The position numbers and the translations under genes are program-made. Shown piece after piece: positions 11,771 to 23,121 of a stretch of DNA of 64,000 nucleotides. The notes beneath the pieces are model-generated. The model saw nothing but the letters and a program-made list of their open reading frames with translations, did no database searches and was not told the DNA's origin. How positions within the stretch are numbered: the first letter of the stretch is position 1; every line of letters starts with the position of its first letter. The stretch is from Ceratothoa steindachneri. Taxonomy: Eukaryota > Arthropoda > Malacostraca > Isopoda > Cymothoidae. The stretch lies in contig OZ018335.1 of NCBI GenBank assembly GCA_963969495.1, forward strand, positions 87,888,440 to 87,952,439, written 5' to 3'.

Positions 11771-13330
11771 TCAAGATAATTTAGATATCTTTAAAAAGAA
11801 GCAAAGATCCGAAAAGGGAACCATGAAGAACAACGCTAGTGATCGATGTTCTTGATGAACTATTTCCATTCACAACAAATCTCCGCCTACTGTTTTCTAG
11901 CCACTCTAGTACGCTGCTGCATGTTTCGTGCACTTTTAACTATTTTATGGTTAAGTTAACGAAGCATTAAATAATTAGGTGTAAAATTACTTGCCTGGAA
12001 AATAATTTAATTCAGGCTAAAGGAGGAACATTCACATTTTATTATAGACAGAAAAGGATATAATTACAATTCTTAGATCAATTAATGTAGACCTGACCCT
12101 GATGATATTGGAACAGCGTTTCATAAAGAATGTGATTGAAATTTTGCCTACCTCCTTAGCATATCAATAAATCGATGTGTCGGATAAAGTAAGATTCGAG
12201 CAGCCTGCTAATGGTTCGATATTGCTCCTATTTTCAAGTTTAAAAATAAATATCATCATTTTAATTCCCGCCAGGTAGTATAAGATCTTTTTAGTAAAAA
12301 AAATATATTTAGTGGTAATAATAATCTAATCAATCTAAATTAATTTAGTAATGTTCTACGTCGTTAATAATATTGAAGATTTTTCCAGGATTTTTATTTT
12401 TCAGGCTTCTAAAAAAGGTAAAAGTCCGAAATTGCTAATAGAAAATTTTAGTAGGAATAAAAGGTTAGAACTCTTTAATCAGAGTAGGGTTGATTTATTA
12501 ATTAAAACTCCTCTAAATCCATTACTTTCTTCATAAAACTTTTCCAAAGCATTTTGGTGTGTCTGATCGTAGACTCCCTCACCCCCCAAATATATTTAAA
12601 AAAATATTTTAATTTTTATTTTTCAAATTGCATATTTTCCCTTAAATCTTTAGAAAATTCTGTAATAAACTGTATTCAAAAAGAGACAACATTTTTGGCA
12701 CCAAATTTTATGTGCTACTTCCATAACAATTTCTCTTTTCAAAGCCCAAAGAAGATCTAACAATTCAGGAAATCAATAAGTCTTGCAATATTATGAAAAA
12801 ACGCGAACTCTAAATGGATTTTCAATCCCGCTAAGGTTGAATGAATATATTAAACATTCATTGATTTGCTTCTTATGGACGATAACCATAAGTTTACTAC
12901 TCGCTAAAATAATGCAAAGTATCAGCAAAAATGATTTACTTATCTACTTATAAGACTTTGTCTTTAATAATGGCAATATTTGAGAAGAAATTGAAGGGGG
13001 GGAATTTTAATAGCCTGAAATAAATCAAGTAATTGGTATAAGCACTCTGCGGTTAACATATGCCAGAAAAATATATATTTTCTTCCTCAAACTAGCATTT
13101 ATATGGATTAATATTTTAGTCATGAAATTAACAATCTTAAACTTGTTTAAGATGAGAAGGATGTAACACTTAAGAAGAAGAAAGAAGAATATATAAAAAG
13201 GTATTTAAAAAGGAATAGAAAGGTTGCGGATTAGTTTATTTAAAATGTGCGCAAACGTTCGCGACGATGATCTTATGTATACCAAGTGATATGAGAAGAG
13301 AGTCAAGAGTCACAACAAATTAATTACAAC
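11771..13330. other. No gene seen; AT-rich
   Basis: Strongly AT-rich sequence. The open frames at 12351-12536 and 12554-12760 are lysine-, asparagine- and phenylalanine-rich, as chance frames in AT-rich DNA usually are, and carry no domain. Confidence 0.5.
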
Positions 13331-13336
13331 GGAAAA

Positions 13337-14405
13337 TGACCGTTCCTTGATATTGAAGTGACAGCAAGTGAAAATAAATACACAACCCAGGTATATAATA
13401 AACCAATGAATTCTGGGAATTGTCTCGTAGGATATGGCGATTGTCCAGAAAGCTATAAAAAAGTGTCATAAGAACATACATTAGACGCGCATACAAATGC
13501 AGCTCCTCATGGGCATTGTTCCATAACAAAATTCAAAGAATAAAGCAAGTCCTCATCAATAATGGTTTCTCCAACACTATGGTGGACAAAGAAACAAATA
13601 CATTTCTGAAAAACTTACATGAAAATAACAATAATAAAAATGAAGACAATAAGAAACACTCAATAAATATCTTCTATACGAACCAAATGAGTGAATCGTA
13701 TAAAATCGACAAAAGAACAATCAAAAATATTATACACCAAAATACAAAATACGAGAATCCAGAAGAAACGCTACAAGTCACAATAAATTATAAACCCCCA
13801 AAAATAAATATTCACCTCATTATCAATGACACAAGTACGAAAAAAGAATTGAAAACTTCCAATGTAATTTATGGATTCACCTGTCCTCATGAAGATTGCA
13901 AGCTTCATAATTCAAATAAATACATTGGAATGACAACCACATCCTTATCTCGTAGACTCACCATGTTTCTGCAAAAAGGCGCCATCAAGAACCACTACAT
14001 GCAACATGGAATTCAACTAACACGAGAATTTTTAAAACAAAACACCATTATCAAATGGAGAAGTGACCGCACACGCCTTCATATCCTGGAAGCGATCCTA
14101 ATCCAAGAAGAAAAACCGAAGATTAATGCCGAATTGACCGCCACCCAGCGAACCTTAAAACTCTTTACGGATTAACGGTCAATAATGACCGAAATTCCAT
14201 TCCCAAATGTACCTTTTCTAACTACTTCCTGTCAATCACATTCCCCCTTCTTTTCATTATCCAAATTATCTTTAGTATATAAATGTAATGCCTTTAAATG
14301 TTTAACCAGTGTAAAATTAATTCGCTCCGAAGATGGTCAAACGTGACCAAAAGCTCAGCTAGCTAAAATAAACCATGAATATCGGAACACTTATCTATAA
14401 CCTTT
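13337..14405 (+). mobile_element. Penelope-like element, 5'-truncated, with GIY-YIG endonuclease
   Basis: The left part (13337-13470) encodes the end of a Penelope-type reverse transcriptase: PFLDIEVTASENKY, then a VYNKP block, where the family has PFLDV and VYRKPT. Near 13467 one frameshift moves the reading frame into the long open frame that carries the rest of the RT C-terminus, the linker and the endonuclease. The 3' untranslated part ends with a small stem GGTCA-aacg-TGACC (14334-14347) inside GAAGATGG...CAAAAGCT, which resembles the conserved 3' signal of many Penelope-like elements. A TA array follows about 110 bp downstream. Most of the RT core is missing. Confidence 0.85.
13516..14175 (+). 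CDS. Penelope-like element ORF: RT C-terminus plus GIY-YIG endonuclease
   Basis: This 219-codon frame is intact to its stop. Residues 1-40 hold the RT tail (RIKQVLINNGFSN, a strong Penelope signature). Residues 45-115 are a lysine/asparagine-rich linker. Around residue 120 comes GFTCPHEDCKLH, the metal-binding CCH-type lead-in, then KYIGMTTTSLSRRLTMF, the GIY-YIG core with its conserved arginine, and HILEAILIQEEKPKIN with the catalytic glutamate. In this family the enzyme nicks target DNA for target-primed reverse transcription. The annotated start is only the first Met; homology begins upstream in the same frame at about 13468 (IRTYIRRAYK), so the natural product was longer. Confidence 0.85.
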   Translation: MFHNKIQRIKQVLINNGFSNTMVDKETNTFLKNLHENNNNKNEDNKKHSINIFYTNQMSESYKIDKRTIKNIIHQNTKYENPEETLQVTINYKPPKINIHLIINDTSTKKELKTSNVIYGFTCPHEDCKLHNSNKYIGMTTTSLSRRLTMFLQKGAIKNHYMQHGIQLTREFLKQNTIIKWRSDRTRLHILEAILIQEEKPKINAELTATQRTLKLFTD

Positions 14406-14517
14406 CACAAGAAGAAAAAAGAATAATAAGAAAATTATAAAAGCAAAGAAAGAAGCTAATCAAGGTTCAACTAGACCTGGTCTTTAACATGCATGAGAAA
14501 CTCCTACCTAAATATAC

Positions 14518-14518
<1 letters not shown>

Positions 14519-14580
<62 letters not shown>
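14519..14580. repeat. (TA)n microsatellite
   Basis: Uninterrupted TA dinucleotides of about 60 bp lie shortly after the Penelope-like element. Confidence 0.95.
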
Positions 14581-14582
<2 letters not shown>

Positions 14583-17361
14583 TGAACATTAACGTCCTGT
14601 CAATGCGGTTAGTTTAGGGCAATGGTAAGAATTTCTTAATACGCTAGAAAAGTCTCCTGAAGTTCCTTAGCTTTATTCAGGAACCTAACCCGTACGACTG
14701 GGCAATCTTCCATTTCTCTAAAAAGGGACATTTAAAGAAGCCCTTTTCTAAGGAATAGCATTTACTTTAACAGATTGCGAGAATCGTTTCTTTTTCCATA
14801 ACAGGACCTTTTGCTGTTCTTAAAGAATCATTTATGGAATATGTCAGATAGTTTAATTTTTCTCCGACATTTTTAATTGTCACAAATTTTTTATCATTCC
14901 ATTGGGGATTATAAACGCGAGGAACACGCAAAGGAGTAAAAACAGACTTGATATTTGAGGATGGTTAGAGTAGAAATGAATACACTTTAAGATGGGACGT
15001 GAGGAGTCTGCAGGTGGACAGAAAACTTAACAAACTTGGGCCGTACGAGGAATCTAGGTATCCCAAAAGTAGTTTTAGGGCTTCTTCTATTTTGGCGACT
15101 GAGAGCATAATGAACTATATGCTAATAAATCTCTCAAAAGCAACAAAATAATACTTACAAAACATGTCTCGAACAGTTATCAAAGTAACACAAACATTCG
15201 AGTGCAATCATCACCAGAACAGAAATAACAATATGATCATCTGCAAAGCTATTCAAAAATAATTGCGCACAGATCAAATAAATATGGCAAACCTTTCTAC
15301 ATGTTCTTCATAGACTGAAATAGCCTTTCACTCAGGAAACACGCTTAAGTTCTAAGAACACTATTGAAAGACAAAAGTTAACAAAACCTACATTGACATA
15401 CGAAACGAGCCAACTATTGCTCTCCATGCACAATGGCGCTTATTTAACAAACTTCCTTGATAAACATCACCCCCCCACCTCCCCTCCTCCTCCTTATTTA
15501 ACTTGATCCAGGTTACTCTACTTCCCGAATATGCTAAAGAAAACCAAGGTAATTTTACTTCTCTCGGTGTGGTTTTGGTTGCTCTTCCATTATTCTCCTA
15601 CATTTGCTCCGCTAATTCTACAGCATTCCAGATAGAGTCAGCTACAGTTTTTCCGGTTGGACCAAATGATTAATTAATTCCATTTTTTCGAATTCGAAAA
15701 ATCTCCTTGTTCACATCTCCTCCGGAGTGAAGTTTTCGACCGGGTCATTCCCCACCTCTTTTCCTCCTCTGTCGTGATTTTCTCTTTTACCGTATCATAT
15801 AGTTTTTCATTATGTCTGTGTTTAACTGAAGATTTTCCTAAGGTCAAGCTACCACTTGACCTTTTCATACATATCCTGTGCTGCCATCAATGGAGAATTT
15901 CCTGCCGAGTTTTCCACGGCTGTCTCCATCCGTTAATTTTCTGCCGTCATTCTTCGACACTTTTAATCTGTGTCGAACCGCACTCAAGGGAGAGGCTTCT
16001 ATGCCCTAAAGGAAAATATTAAAGCGTGTTGCCTTTAAGTCCATAATTATTTCAGTCAGTGGCGATTATATTTGTCGATTCTGGCACGAAGTGTTCATTG
16101 TTAGTCCAAGATCATTTGTAGCATTGTATTTATTCTCTTGAGAGAAATTAAAGCATTTATTAATTGTGACCAATTAGACCATTTCGCTTATAATTTTTGG
16201 TATTTAATTCATGCCATTTAATAATACATATTTCTATCTGATGAAAAAAATCCAAACACCCAGAGTTTATCTCTGGCTACGAAAGAAGGAACTAGGACAT
16301 CCTTTTATGAACCTCCTCTAGTAATGGTGTCCGGAGCCATTTTACTAAGATATTTTATCCATTAAGAGGCAGTCGTTTTCTACTCCTTCTCTCGATACAC
16401 AAAGGACCTAAAAAAAAAAAAGACTTCGAGCCGGAGAAATGGAAATATCAGAAAGTTTTATTGCGCGAATTAATGGCAATCGTTAGAAGATTATCCTCTA
16501 TTATTGTGCAAATGACAATCTAATGTAATAAGAGCATTGTTGTTTGGAGAAGACGCCACGGACAAGTTTATAACCTCGAACAGTTTTCTACCTAAATCAA
16601 AGACTTGCGATAGAAAAATAATAAGGATAGTTAAGGTTTACTAGAGGAGTATAAAGGAAGGTTTTAGTTGAACAAGATATGTATTCATTTTAAAGACAGT
16701 CATCCGTGTCGTCCCTACTAGGAAGGGAGACTAGGGATGACCAAGCTTCTATCTGCTCATTTGACTGTGGAATTTGCACAGCTCTCCCGAAGCTACGTCG
16801 ATTCCGTAGATAAATGCAGGATCCTTTTCTAATGCAATTAGTGGCAACCAACTTGCCTCACTCCTCTTCTCATCTCTCGCGCTCTGATCCATACATTCAC
16901 ACTTTTAACTGAAACGGTGCTATGTCTCGAACAGTTATTACTTTGCATCCCTTTTATTACTTTTTGTTGCTTCTGCCTTCGAGAAAATTTTGGACATTTT
17001 TAAATGATGGAAAGACGTGTGTTTACCCTCATAAGAAACAATGACTCGAAAGTAGAAAAGAATTAATATTTTGGGTCCAAGTTTCTATATTTTATGCACC
17101 CTTCTTTTGTTTACTTTTAATTGTAATATAGTGCAGATTTTGTGTTTTGAAAAATTCTATTACACAGGTCGTCACGAGGATATTTTTAAGTCAAGGTCAT
17201 AGAATTTGCTGGCACAATACACATATTGTATGTCGCTTTTGTTCGAGATTAATGGTGTTAAATGTATTTATTTTGACCGAAGTTTGAGCTGTAGTAAATA
17301 GTGGCATATAATACATCTAAAGCAATCTGTTGGCGATAAGCAAAAGTCCCTCGCTGTTTTC
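14581..17361. other. No gene seen
   Basis: No domain is recognisable on either strand. A perfect 18-bp palindrome, TTTTTCGAATTCGAAAAA, sits at about 15683-15700. The 17-mer ATGTCTCGAACAGTTAT occurs twice, at 15164 and 16922. The frames at 15674-15868 (minus) and 15774-16022 (plus) oppose each other and match nothing I know. Confidence 0.45.
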
Positions 17362-17371
17362 CTTCTCTGCT
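17362..17371. repeat. Target site duplication, left copy (element A)
   Basis: CTTCTCTGCT directly precedes the 5' end of I-clade copy A and recurs at 21394-21403 directly after its A-rich tail. Confidence 0.85.
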
Positions 17372-17988
17372 CCCCGTAAAGGGCGCGGCGATTTGCCATC
17401 CTGGCCGCCGTGCTGACGGGATCCAGCACTCCATCCGGCCCCAGCTTAGCCTCTCTTCCTTCCTTCAGATAGCCTGTATTTCTCCGCTACTTCGTCACTT
17501 TTCATACAACCTCTCACACAACTTTCTCTAGAGAGCCTCTAAATTCACAGGATAGATGCTGACCTTCTTCTCAGCCAACCGTCCCGGATCAGGGCTGAGG
17601 GGGGAGGGGACAACGTTCCCTAACCACTGAGCTCCGGTTCGGGATGGAGGTTTTTTAACAACCTGTTTAATCCCGACCGATACCTTCCTCACATCCCTTT
17701 TCCTTTCCTCTTCACACTCTAGCAATTTTACGCCGCGTTCAAGGTGGAGCCGCCATGCCGATGGACTGCAAGGCCGCCAGGCGGGAGGGGGGGTCCTAAA
17801 TGGCGGCACTTGGCTCTGCCAGGCCTGTAAGCACCTCTTGCAGTACGGGCAACTGCGAGAGGTGATGAGCTATTGCTTCCCGTAGAACAAAGAGGGTCAC
17901 CATGCTCATGTATGAACCATAAAAAAAACAACCCTCAACTTCCCCTGTTCCATCGACCGAGCCACCCTCGGGTAGCTCTACGAAAAAA

Positions 17989-19222
17989 ATGGAGGTCTCC
18001 CCCTTTGCGCTTGCGCAGGGGACCCTCGACATTTCTTTAACCGTAGAGGAGGCTTACTCCACTCCTACGCATACGGGTGTAGGGGACTCCCCCTCACCCC
18101 CTTCTCTGGAGATGCTTTCGGGGACTGCCACGAAAGCCAGCAGGCAGCCCATAGCCAACCGCTCCCCATCGAAGCGGCTCGGTAGGGCAAACCCCCTTAA
18201 TGAAGAAAGGGAAGCCAGGCCCCTTCGGTCGCTTTCCTCAAAAGACCTGCTGGCAAGAGTATTAAACCTTGCCGGGGTCAAGGCCTGTGCATCCTCACAG
18301 AAGACTGGTGATGCTGCCAAGGGAACCTGTGATGTCCTGGGAGGGGATGACCAACTGGAGGCCCCTCCTGTGATAGACATGGTCCTTGAGGAAACCCAGC
18401 CTCAGAGGGTAGGGCCTTCCATGGGGGGGGAGAATCCGCCCCTATGCAAGGTCCTCTTCAAACGGCTGGGGTCTCCGAGGCAGTACAAGGAGGGGAGGGA
18501 TCTCCTCCAACCGGTGCCCCTGCGACCACCAGGACGTTCTCCATTCCGAAGAAGGACCTGGTTGAGGCCAGTCCATCTGACCTAGGGGCTTCTGACGGCG
18601 GAGGGGAGAAGCGGGTTCATTGCCCGCCCTCCTCTCCTAAAAAAAAGAAGAAAAAGACTAAAAAGACTCGGGGCTCCTCTCCATCCGCAGGTGCTGCGGG
18701 GACGGATGGGTCTGCAGCCACTTTAAGGGGCGACCAAGCCAAGATCGGCACATCTGGCTTCTCTGCCCCACCGGGTCCAAAGCCCCCCACTAAGACCAAA
18801 AGTGCAAAGGGCGGAGCCTCGATAACCTTAGGCCCCCTGATTCAGAGGTTACCTGGCGTTTTCGAGCCCGCTGGCTTCAAGCGCTTCCTCGTTATTCGCT
18901 CCACTGATGGCACCATGTTGTCCAAGGGCAACATGATCCATCAGAGGAGAGGATTAGCTAGTGCAATTGGTAGAGAGCTGAAGGTGACCCGTTTCTCGGA
19001 CGGGAGCCTTCTGGCGAATCCCGCCGAGGCGGCCCGGATAAGTGCTCTTCGGACACTTCTATGCACCCCGGTGGGTGTGACGCCGCACTCTACCATAAAC
19101 TTTGTGAAAGGAGTAGTTTATGCGAGGGAACTCGTTGGCTACTCCATCGAGAACATCACCTTAAAGCTGGCCCATTCGGAGCCCTTCTGCGGGCTCTACT
19201 CAACCCAGGCGCTCCCTGGGTA
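17989..19222 (+). pseudogene. I-clade ORF1 (gag-like), copy A
   Basis: The first frame starts at 17989 and its homology moves to a second frame after about 18470 (ATTRTFSIPKKDLV, then a lysine run at 18640-18662). This gives an N-terminal serine/proline-rich part, a basic tract and the conserved core GPLIQRLPGVFEPAGFKRFL ... TDGTMLSKGN, found again in copy B. The frame breaks at the first internal deletion, after NITLKLA: the zinc knuckles present (mutated) in copy B are missing. In the family ORF1 binds the element RNA; this copy cannot encode a complete protein. Confidence 0.8.
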
Positions 19223-19736
19223 AAGCTGGCGGAAAAGGGTTCATACCCAGCCCCGGCTAAAACCAAGGCTCGCCCCCTCTTCCCTCAACGTGACCGTTTC
19301 CCGTAAGGCGAAACGACCACGCGCCTTCACCGAGTCGTAAGAATTACAGGAGGCAACACCCCTGAAGTTGGTCACCAGGCCATCTTCCGGGGTTCCTATA
19401 CCAGTCCCCCGAAAGGAGGACAGCAACAAAGGAGATTCGGCTCCTTCGGCCACGCCTAGTGGTAAACCGAGTGGCTCGGAGACGGTGGTTCCTCGAAAAG
19501 AGGGGCCCGCTTCCGAAGCCACAACTCACGCCTAAGGTTTCGAGGCAGAGGGAGGAAAGGACTCGCATGGCGAGTCCAACCTCCCCCAATAAGTCCTCGA
19601 AGGCGAGAGCGCTTTTAGCGCTTAGTCCGGCCAACAGCGCCCGAGGTTCTAGCCCCGGGGAACGTACGGCCATTCCCATGAGGTTCTTCTGTTCGAAGAG
19701 GGCCCCTGCGTCTCCTCCGAGCTAGTCCTAGAGGGC

Positions 19737-20090
19737 ATATTCCTTCAATGGAATTGCCGTGGACTCCGAGCTAACTGGAAGGAGCTGCGGAGGCTCGTCT
19801 CGTCCCGTTCCCCGTTAGCTATCTTTTTGCAGGAGACCATGCTAGGCGTGTGCCCCCTGCCCGCCCTCCCGGGGTATAAGGGTCTTGCGACCCCACCACC
19901 ACGGGATGGCCGGGTTGAAGGATGCGTGGGTCACATCCGGCATGATGTCTCAGTTCTTCCTTTCTCTTTAGATACCTCCTTTCAGGCATTGGCTGTGCAG
20001 CTGCACCTGGATGGGAGGTATACTATTATTTCTGCGTACATTCCACCGTCAGCTGACTTCGACGCGGTGGACCTTTCGCCGCATCGTGCC
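19737..20090 (+). pseudogene. I-clade ORF2, N-terminal half of the endonuclease (copy A)
   Basis: The start of the AP-type endonuclease is readable: LQWNCRGLRANW (the conserved Asn block), then IFLQETM with the catalytic glutamate and finally YTIISAYIPPSADFD. The homology stops at the second internal deletion, so the GDxN and SDH blocks and the whole reverse transcriptase are missing. Confidence 0.85.
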
Positions 20091-20255
20091 ACGGTTACAG
20101 CTGATCTCGACGGTGCCTATGCCGCCGAGAGACGTCAGTCATACCCTAAGCCCTTTGGGTTTAGGGCCAGGAAACTCCTTTGAGAGCTAGATATAGCTCT
20201 CGGTCCGGTTGCGCCCCTGGCTCAAGCCAGGACGCCACCCTGGAGGGTACCACAT

Positions 20256-21092
20256 TTGGGTATTTGTCGCCACGCCTCTGCTCCCAAAGCTTGTACGACG
20301 CCGGGAGTATTGCATTCGACCTTTTTGGAGTACACCTCGTGTCACGCTGGAACCGTGCCAGTATATACGGATGGCTCCAAGTCCCGAGAGGGGGTCGACT
20401 TCCACGCCGTGTCCCCTCTGTTTGAAGTCATCAGGGCTCTGCCAGGCGCTGCGTCTGTCTTCACGGCCGAGCTGGTGGCAATACGCCACTCGGTACAGGA
20501 GATTACGCGACGTGCCCGGTTCGGAGACCGGATTGTGATCTATAGCGCCTTACAAAGCGCCCTGAGTGCTCTCGGGGCATTGGAATCTCCGCATCCCCTG
20601 GTTCGCGATGTCCGTGACGCCACGGTTTTGGCGAGCCGGGCGGATTTTGAAATTATCTTCTGCTGGGTTCCTGGACATGTAGAAATTGCGGGCAATGTGA
20701 CGCGCCAAAGAGTCCGCAAGAACTCTGCGAGCGGACCACCGTTTCGCTCTTCCTCACACAGACTACATGGCAGGAATACGGGCAGCTCTTCGGACTGCAT
20801 GGCTAAGAAGATGGGTGACGGTCGAAGGGAACTTAAAGTTGCGTGCCATTGCGCCGCGACTGTTCCCATGGACCTATCCCCCAATTTCACGACGGCTTCA
20901 GGTCGCTTTCTGTCGTCTTCGAATCGGACACACTCGTGTGACGCATCGCTATTTGATGGAGCTCTCGCCTGCGTCGTCCCATGGACTGTTCGGCACATTC
21001 TTGTTGAATGTCCTAGTACCTGTCCCGGTACGTGGATGGGTGGAGTCGCTACCGCCTGTCCCTTTTACTTGGGACGAGTTTGTGCACATTGA
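20256..21092 (+). pseudogene. I-clade ORF2 C-terminus: RNase H plus tail (copy A)
   Basis: RNase H opens with PVYTDGSKSREGV (first Asp present), then FTAELVAI (Glu present). The third motif reads IYSALQSALSALG where copy B has IYSESQSAL and the family usually YSDSQ, so the catalytic Asp is lost. A small deletion removes the NECADEGAK block. Frameshifts follow into the tail (HILVECPS at about 20990). RNase H in I-clade LINEs removes template RNA after first-strand synthesis; this one should be inactive. Confidence 0.8.
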
Positions 21093-21328
21093 CTTGTGTT
21101 CTTGTTGATTTTGGGGGGGAGGCCGGGCTTCTCCCCTTTATTTGAGTAGGTTCTATTTTTTTGTTATGTTTTTTCTTTGTAGGTTGCACGCTCCTGCGCC
21201 GGGTTGAGGGGGACCTCCCCACGACGCCGGAGATTGCTTCCTAATTGTTAAGTTTTTCCAATCTTTATCATTGTTATGTTTTCATATTCTTATTTTAAAG
21301 TAGCCTTGTTCTAGGCTGTCGTGTTTCC

Positions 21329-21357
21329 GGCGACTTATGCCCAAGTGGGCAGTCGCC
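21329..21357 (+). other. 3' terminal stem-loop, copy A
   Basis: GGCGACT and AGTCGCC pair perfectly around a 15-base loop that holds an inner GCCC/GGGC pairing. It is followed by GGGCTCT and the A tail. The same structure is present in copies B and C. Confidence 0.85.
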
Positions 21358-21393
21358 AGATGGGCTCTAAAAAAAAATTTAAAAATAAATTTT

Positions 21394-21403
21394 CTTCTCT
21401 GCT
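21394..21403. repeat. Target site duplication, right copy (element A)
   Basis: CTTCTCTGCT, identical to 17362-17371. Confidence 0.85.
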
Positions 21404-22364
21404 ACTTCCTTTTTCGACTCTTGGAGGCAATCAATTTTTCTTCGCCTCTTTTGATTTTCTCCTCTAAGGGAGAAGTTTAATCTAGTAACCTTATAAGGGA
21501 TTATATCAACACATTTTATGATAGCTGGAAAAAAATTTATAAAGTTTTAAAAAATGTGGGTCTTTTAGATTTTGTTACGAAATAATAGATTTTAGGATTT
21601 TCTATTTCACGCAGAATCCCGTTGGAGAAAAATGTGTGGTTAGAAACAGAAATTTATGCAAACTAGCAGGAATAATATTAAATTTTGATCAAACCATTTT
21701 GCCTGATGATTAAATCTTAAATTTAAAATGCCCGCGAAAAATAATGTTTCGCTACTTCAAATATTGGACTTGAATACAAATATTCTCCCAAAACTAATTG
21801 ATAATCTCTCAAATTATAGTATAAACCTACAGATTGAATGGCATTTCCTATAATATTGACTCTCAGAATGTAGGTATTCTTTTCAAGCCTTTTATATATT
21901 CTGAAAATTAATTACGTTTAAATGCATTCCTTCTCTATTATTTAACATTTCCTTGGCTTTTATTTAAAAGTTTCAATGAAACACCATTTTCAAAGGATAT
22001 GAGCAAACCATTACTACTGAAATTTATTGAAACAGCTGAACGACTTAGTGTGAAAAATTTTGCGAGTGCTTAAAAATTTTTGTCCTGCATTAAAATCTTT
22101 GAGTCAAAGATCAGAATTGAGTTTGGGAGTTTATGGATTCGAAGAATGTTCATTCTGTTTTCTCCAAGTTTTACTTTGGGTGATAAATTTTTTATCGAAA
22201 GAACGCAGCTCCTCACGATTCAAATACAGCCACACTGTGCAGGGTTAGTTAACTTAGCATAACAACATAATTCAACGGATGACAAAAGCCACAAGGGCTG
22301 GTTAGAGTTCATCAGATTCAATCCAAGAGAGACTTCAAGAAGCACCCATAATCCCCATAAACTA
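21404..22364. other. No gene seen; AT-rich
   Basis: Two overlapping short open frames near 22060-22262 have no recognisable domain. Nothing else is supported. Confidence 0.5.
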
Positions 22365-22980
22365 CATAAGAACATAAAAGAAGTTCGCAATAACTAAACT
22401 AATCAATAGCCTGTACGAGGCAGCTCCTGTTTCCATCACCAAGATCAGTCCTACCTACCATCCTCCGCCATAAATCTATAAAGGCTCTACTTAAATGTCT
22501 GTAGTGAGGTGGGTTCTCTCGCATAACGAATGAGCCTATTCCATTCATCTACCATTCAATTAGTAAACCAATTTCTTTCAATCTCTTTTCTAAACCTAAA
22601 TTTGTCCAGTTTATACCCATTGATACGTCTCCTATCCTGTTCGCTAAAAATAAGAACCTTACCTATGTCTCCCCTATTATAAGCTTTCACCCACTTGAAT
22701 ACCTCAATCAAGTCCCCGCGAACTTTTCTCCTTTCTAATGGATGTAGATTTAGTCCCCATAAGCCTTTCACCATAAGGTAAGCTCAACCCATCAATCATC
22801 TTAGTGATTCTATTTTGTACAGACTCAAGCAAATCAATATACATCCTAAAATAGGGTGACCAAAATTGCTTAGCTAATGCTAGATACAGTTTAATAGTGA
22901 CATCAACACTCCTATTTCTCACGCTCCTCCCAATAAATCCTAATAACCTATTAGCTCTATTTCTACCACCAGAGAACTGG
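22365..22980 (-). pseudogene. CR1-type LINE, 3' end (RT C-terminus and 3' UTR)
   Basis: Reading down from 22980 on the minus strand: NRANRLLGFIGRSVRNRS, then AKQFWSPYFRMYIDLLESVQ (decayed VRPHLEYAVQFWSP block), ITKMIDGLSLPYGERL, after a frame change LNLHPLERRKVRGDLIEVFK, then RRRINGYKLDKFRFRKEI and decayed ...WNRLIR. This is the standard C-terminal order of CR1 reverse transcriptases. The 3' end near 22365-22375 carries TTCTTTTATGTTCTTATGTA on the minus strand, a short-repeat terminus of the kind CR1 elements use instead of poly(A). It is 5'-truncated and frame-broken. Confidence 0.85.
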
Positions 22981-23116
22981 TTTCTAGTATGGAGTTCGGA
23001 ACTTACTCAAAATCACCATAATTTTTTCTCCCCGTGCACTCATTTAACCTTCCCTTGGACACATTTAAATTGGAAATGTCGACAACCTCTTGCATGAATT
23101 TATTCCAGAAGCTTCC

Positions 23117-23121
23117 GTCTC
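23117..23121. repeat. Target site duplication GTCTC, left
   Basis: GTCTC precedes the left LTR; the same five bases follow the right LTR at 29500-29504. Confidence 0.85.

Larger units (their letters stand above)
17372..21393 (+). mobile_element. I-clade LINE copy A, internally deleted, both ends present
   Basis: The element begins CCCCGTAAAGGGCGCGGCGA, the same 5' end as copy B at 33764, and ends with the family's 3' stem-loop and an A-rich tail. The 10-bp duplication CTTCTCTGCT flanks it. It is about 4.0 kb against about 6.5 kb for copy B. Two internal losses explain much of the difference. One is in the gag C-terminus, which removes the zinc knuckles (junction near 19170). The other runs from mid-endonuclease to the end of the RT (junction near 20090, CACGGTT joined to ACAGCTGATC). 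The RNase H and C-terminal region remain, with mutations. It could not have moved without help from a complete relative. Confidence 0.9.
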
